This document shows, piece by piece, positions 62,626 to 64,000 of a DNA stretch of 64,000 nt. The translations under genes were made by a program, and so were the position numbers. The notes beneath the pieces were generated by a model. That model was not told the DNA's origin, searched no databases, and saw only the letters and a list, made by a program, of their open reading frames with translations. The DNA is taken from NCBI GenBank assembly GCA_004299305.1, contig SCPZ01000014.1:1-64000 (forward strand), in the 5' to 3' direction. How positions within the stretch are numbered: position 1 is the stretch's first letter; each line of letters begins with the position of its first letter. The stretch comes from Methylobacter sp. (GTDB lineage: Bacteria; Pseudomonadota; Gammaproteobacteria; Methylococcales; Methylomonadaceae).

Positions 62626-64000
62626 TCACCTTAGCATACTGATCAATTCGATCAGGGCATTAACATCGACAGGTTTAGCTAAATAGGCATTCGCACCGGC
62701 TTGCAGACAGAGCGAGTCGTCGCCCTGCATGGCTTTGGCGGTAATCGCGATAATGGGCAACTTATCGTAACCTAATGCGCGAACACGGCGTATCAGCTCA
62801 TAACCGTCAACTTGCGGCATCATAATATCGGTGAGCAAAACATCATAAGTTGTCTGTGCCAACAGCTCCAATGCCTTTATGCTGTCGGGCGCAATATCGA
62901 CCACAAAACCTTTGCTTTTTAACACCTTGGTCAACGCATAAAGATTACGCGCGTCATCATCGACCAGCAGCAGTTTTTTACCTATAGCCTGCGCAGGATG
63001 GATCGTAACCAGGTTGTCGGTATGATGCAATGCATGTACCACTTCCTCGCGCAAACGGTCACTTAAGGCATCCTTAGTGACTATGCTTGTGGTCACGCCT
63101 TTTAGTTCGAACACTTCGTTTTCGGTTAGCTCGCGTGCCGAATAGATAATGATAGGCGGTGGATTGAGATGGTGCTGGGCTTGTTTTAACCAATCAAAAC
63201 CGCTGATGTCGGGTAACTGCAAATCGAGTATAGCCAAGGCAAATTGCTGCGTTTGCAAAAGTTGCAATGCCGCCCCGCCGGTTTCGACAGCAACGATGTC
63301 TGACGCGACATCTTTCAGCAGATTTTCGACAAACCTCCTGTCAACGGGATTGTCTTCAATCAATAAAATCTGCGGCATAGCCCTATCATGCGTCACTTGT
63401 ACCATCGTTTTCAATGCATCGACGATGGTGTCGCGGGTGACAGGTTTTTTCAGGAAGCCCAACGCACCCAGTTTTTTTGCCTCGCCGGTATCGACCGCAC
63501 CCGACATGATAAACACCGGAATTCCGGCAGTAGCCTCATCAGCCTTTAACTGCCGTAACAGTTCCATGCCGCTCAGCCCAGGCAAACCTAAATCAAGAAA
63601 GATTCCAGTAAACTTGGTTTGAGCAAGTGCAACCAAGGCTTGTTCAGCCGATTCAACCGTTATTGGGGTAAAACCTAAAGTGGAGATCATACGTCTTAGA
63701 ATAGCCAATAAACGGGTGTCGTCTTCCACCAACAGGATATTAGCGCTCTCCGCCGTAACGACTGAGGCAACAACGGGAGCAGGCAGTGGCGCGGGCTCAT
63801 ACACTTCAAGCTGATTTTCAACCGATGCAAATAGCTTGTTCAGCTGTATCACAAACCGGCTGCCCTGCCCTACGGTACTGGTAACGCTAATGTCCCCGCC
63901 CAGCAAATACGTCAAATTACGGCTGATGGCCAGCCCCAAACCGGAACCGCCATACTTGCGGCTGGTTGAGCCGTCTAATTGCTGAAACGCGCCAAAAATA
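62626..64000 (-). CDS. Hybrid sensor histidine kinase with three C-terminal receiver domains (5' part missing)
   Basis: At least 458 residues; the start lies beyond the window. The first visible residues (FGAFQQLDGSTSRKYGGSGL, then GLAISRNLTYLLGGDI) are the end of the ATP-binding domain (G2 box). Three receivers follow: ANILLVEDDTRLLAIL (Asp in GIFLDLGLPG), QILLIEDNPVDRRFV (Asp in AILDLQLPD) and KLLLVDDDARNLYAL (Asp in VLLTDIMMPQ). All keep Asp; the second ends without a clear Lys motif and may be degenerate. It probably feeds phosphate to the GGDEF-EAL regulator downstream. Confidence 0.92.
   Translation of the reverse strand, partial: IFGAFQQLDGSTSRKYGGSGLGLAISRNLTYLLGGDISVTSTVGQGSRFVIQLNKLFASVENQLEVYEPAPLPAPVVASVVTAESANILLVEDDTRLLAILRRMISTLGFTPITVESAEQALVALAQTKFTGIFLDLGLPGLSGMELLRQLKADEATAGIPVFIMSGAVDTGEAKKLGALGFLKKPVTRDTIVDALKTMVQVTHDRAMPQILLIEDNPVDRRFVENLLKDVASDIVAVETGGAALQLLQTQQFALAILDLQLPDISGFDWLKQAQHHLNPPPIIIYSARELTENEVFELKGVTTSIVTKDALSDRLREEVVHALHHTDNLVTIHPAQAIGKKLLLVDDDARNLYALTKVLKSKGFVVDIAPDSIKALELLAQTTYDVLLTDIMMPQVDGYELIRRVRALGYDKLPIIAITAKAMQGDDSLCLQAGANAYLAKPVDVNALIELISMLR

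Overview
The window is a gammaproteobacterial chromosome segment of moderate GC. The hrcA-grpE-dnaK-dnaJ-dapB and rlmH-maf-rng-yhdP...tldD gene orders, MSHA-type genes, BamC, PmbA/TldD and a PQQ-alcohol-dehydrogenase-associated ABC cluster fit an aerobic Methylococcales-like methylotroph. That assignment is an inference, because no methane or methanol oxidation gene lies in the window.

Layout: 1-2979 is the N-terminal part of a very large protein built from about 90 octapeptide repeats followed by RTX-like glycine/aspartate repeats (its C-terminus lies outside the window). 3.2-4.5 kb holds a TPR lipoprotein and a helical, CheZ-like protein. 4.75-5.6 kb holds an IS200-type transposase with palindromic flanks and a MITE-like repeat. 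5.75-8.1 kb is a two-gene periplasmic copper operon, followed by a GH17-like hydrolase and a D,D-carboxypeptidase with a cationic tail. 10.9-16.9 kb is the HrcA-controlled chaperone operon plus dapB. 17.1-19.2 kb is mshM-mshN, then thiO, pyrD and a Uma2 nuclease-like gene. 22.6-35.2 kb is a long minus-strand housekeeping block (rlmH, maf, rng, yhdP, Uma2, nitrilase, bamC, tldD, hemerythrin, pmbA, Uma2). 35.3-41.5 kb is repeat-rich and holds a DMT exporter, a lipoprotein flanked by 160-bp direct repeats, and a CorA-like transporter with an MgtE-N-like front domain.

41.67-47.78 kb is a 6.1-kb AT-rich integrative element next to a tRNA-Gly/tRNA-Cys locus. It carries a P4-type integrase, an AlpA regulator, two uncharacterised minus-strand genes, two uncharacterised plus-strand genes and a 26-bp-stem hairpin. 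Beyond it are a PilZ-like protein, a four-gene PQQ-linked ABC operon with 4-bp overlaps, a MOSC protein, a Na/phosphate cotransporter, and a signalling cluster (hybrid kinase with three receiver domains, CheR, CheB, REC-PAS-GGDEF-EAL) interrupted by a DUF4160/DUF2442 pair.

The strongest unexplained signals are (a) a roughly 70-bp miniature sequence inserted at several loci, in one case visible as a filled versus empty site within a 161-bp palindromic repeat, with three-level nesting at 41.07-41.47 kb; (b) the integrative element and its cargo of unknown genes; (c) the octapeptide giant protein with a 40-residue super-period; and (d) a perfect 10 x 7-bp tandem repeat abutting the tldD start.
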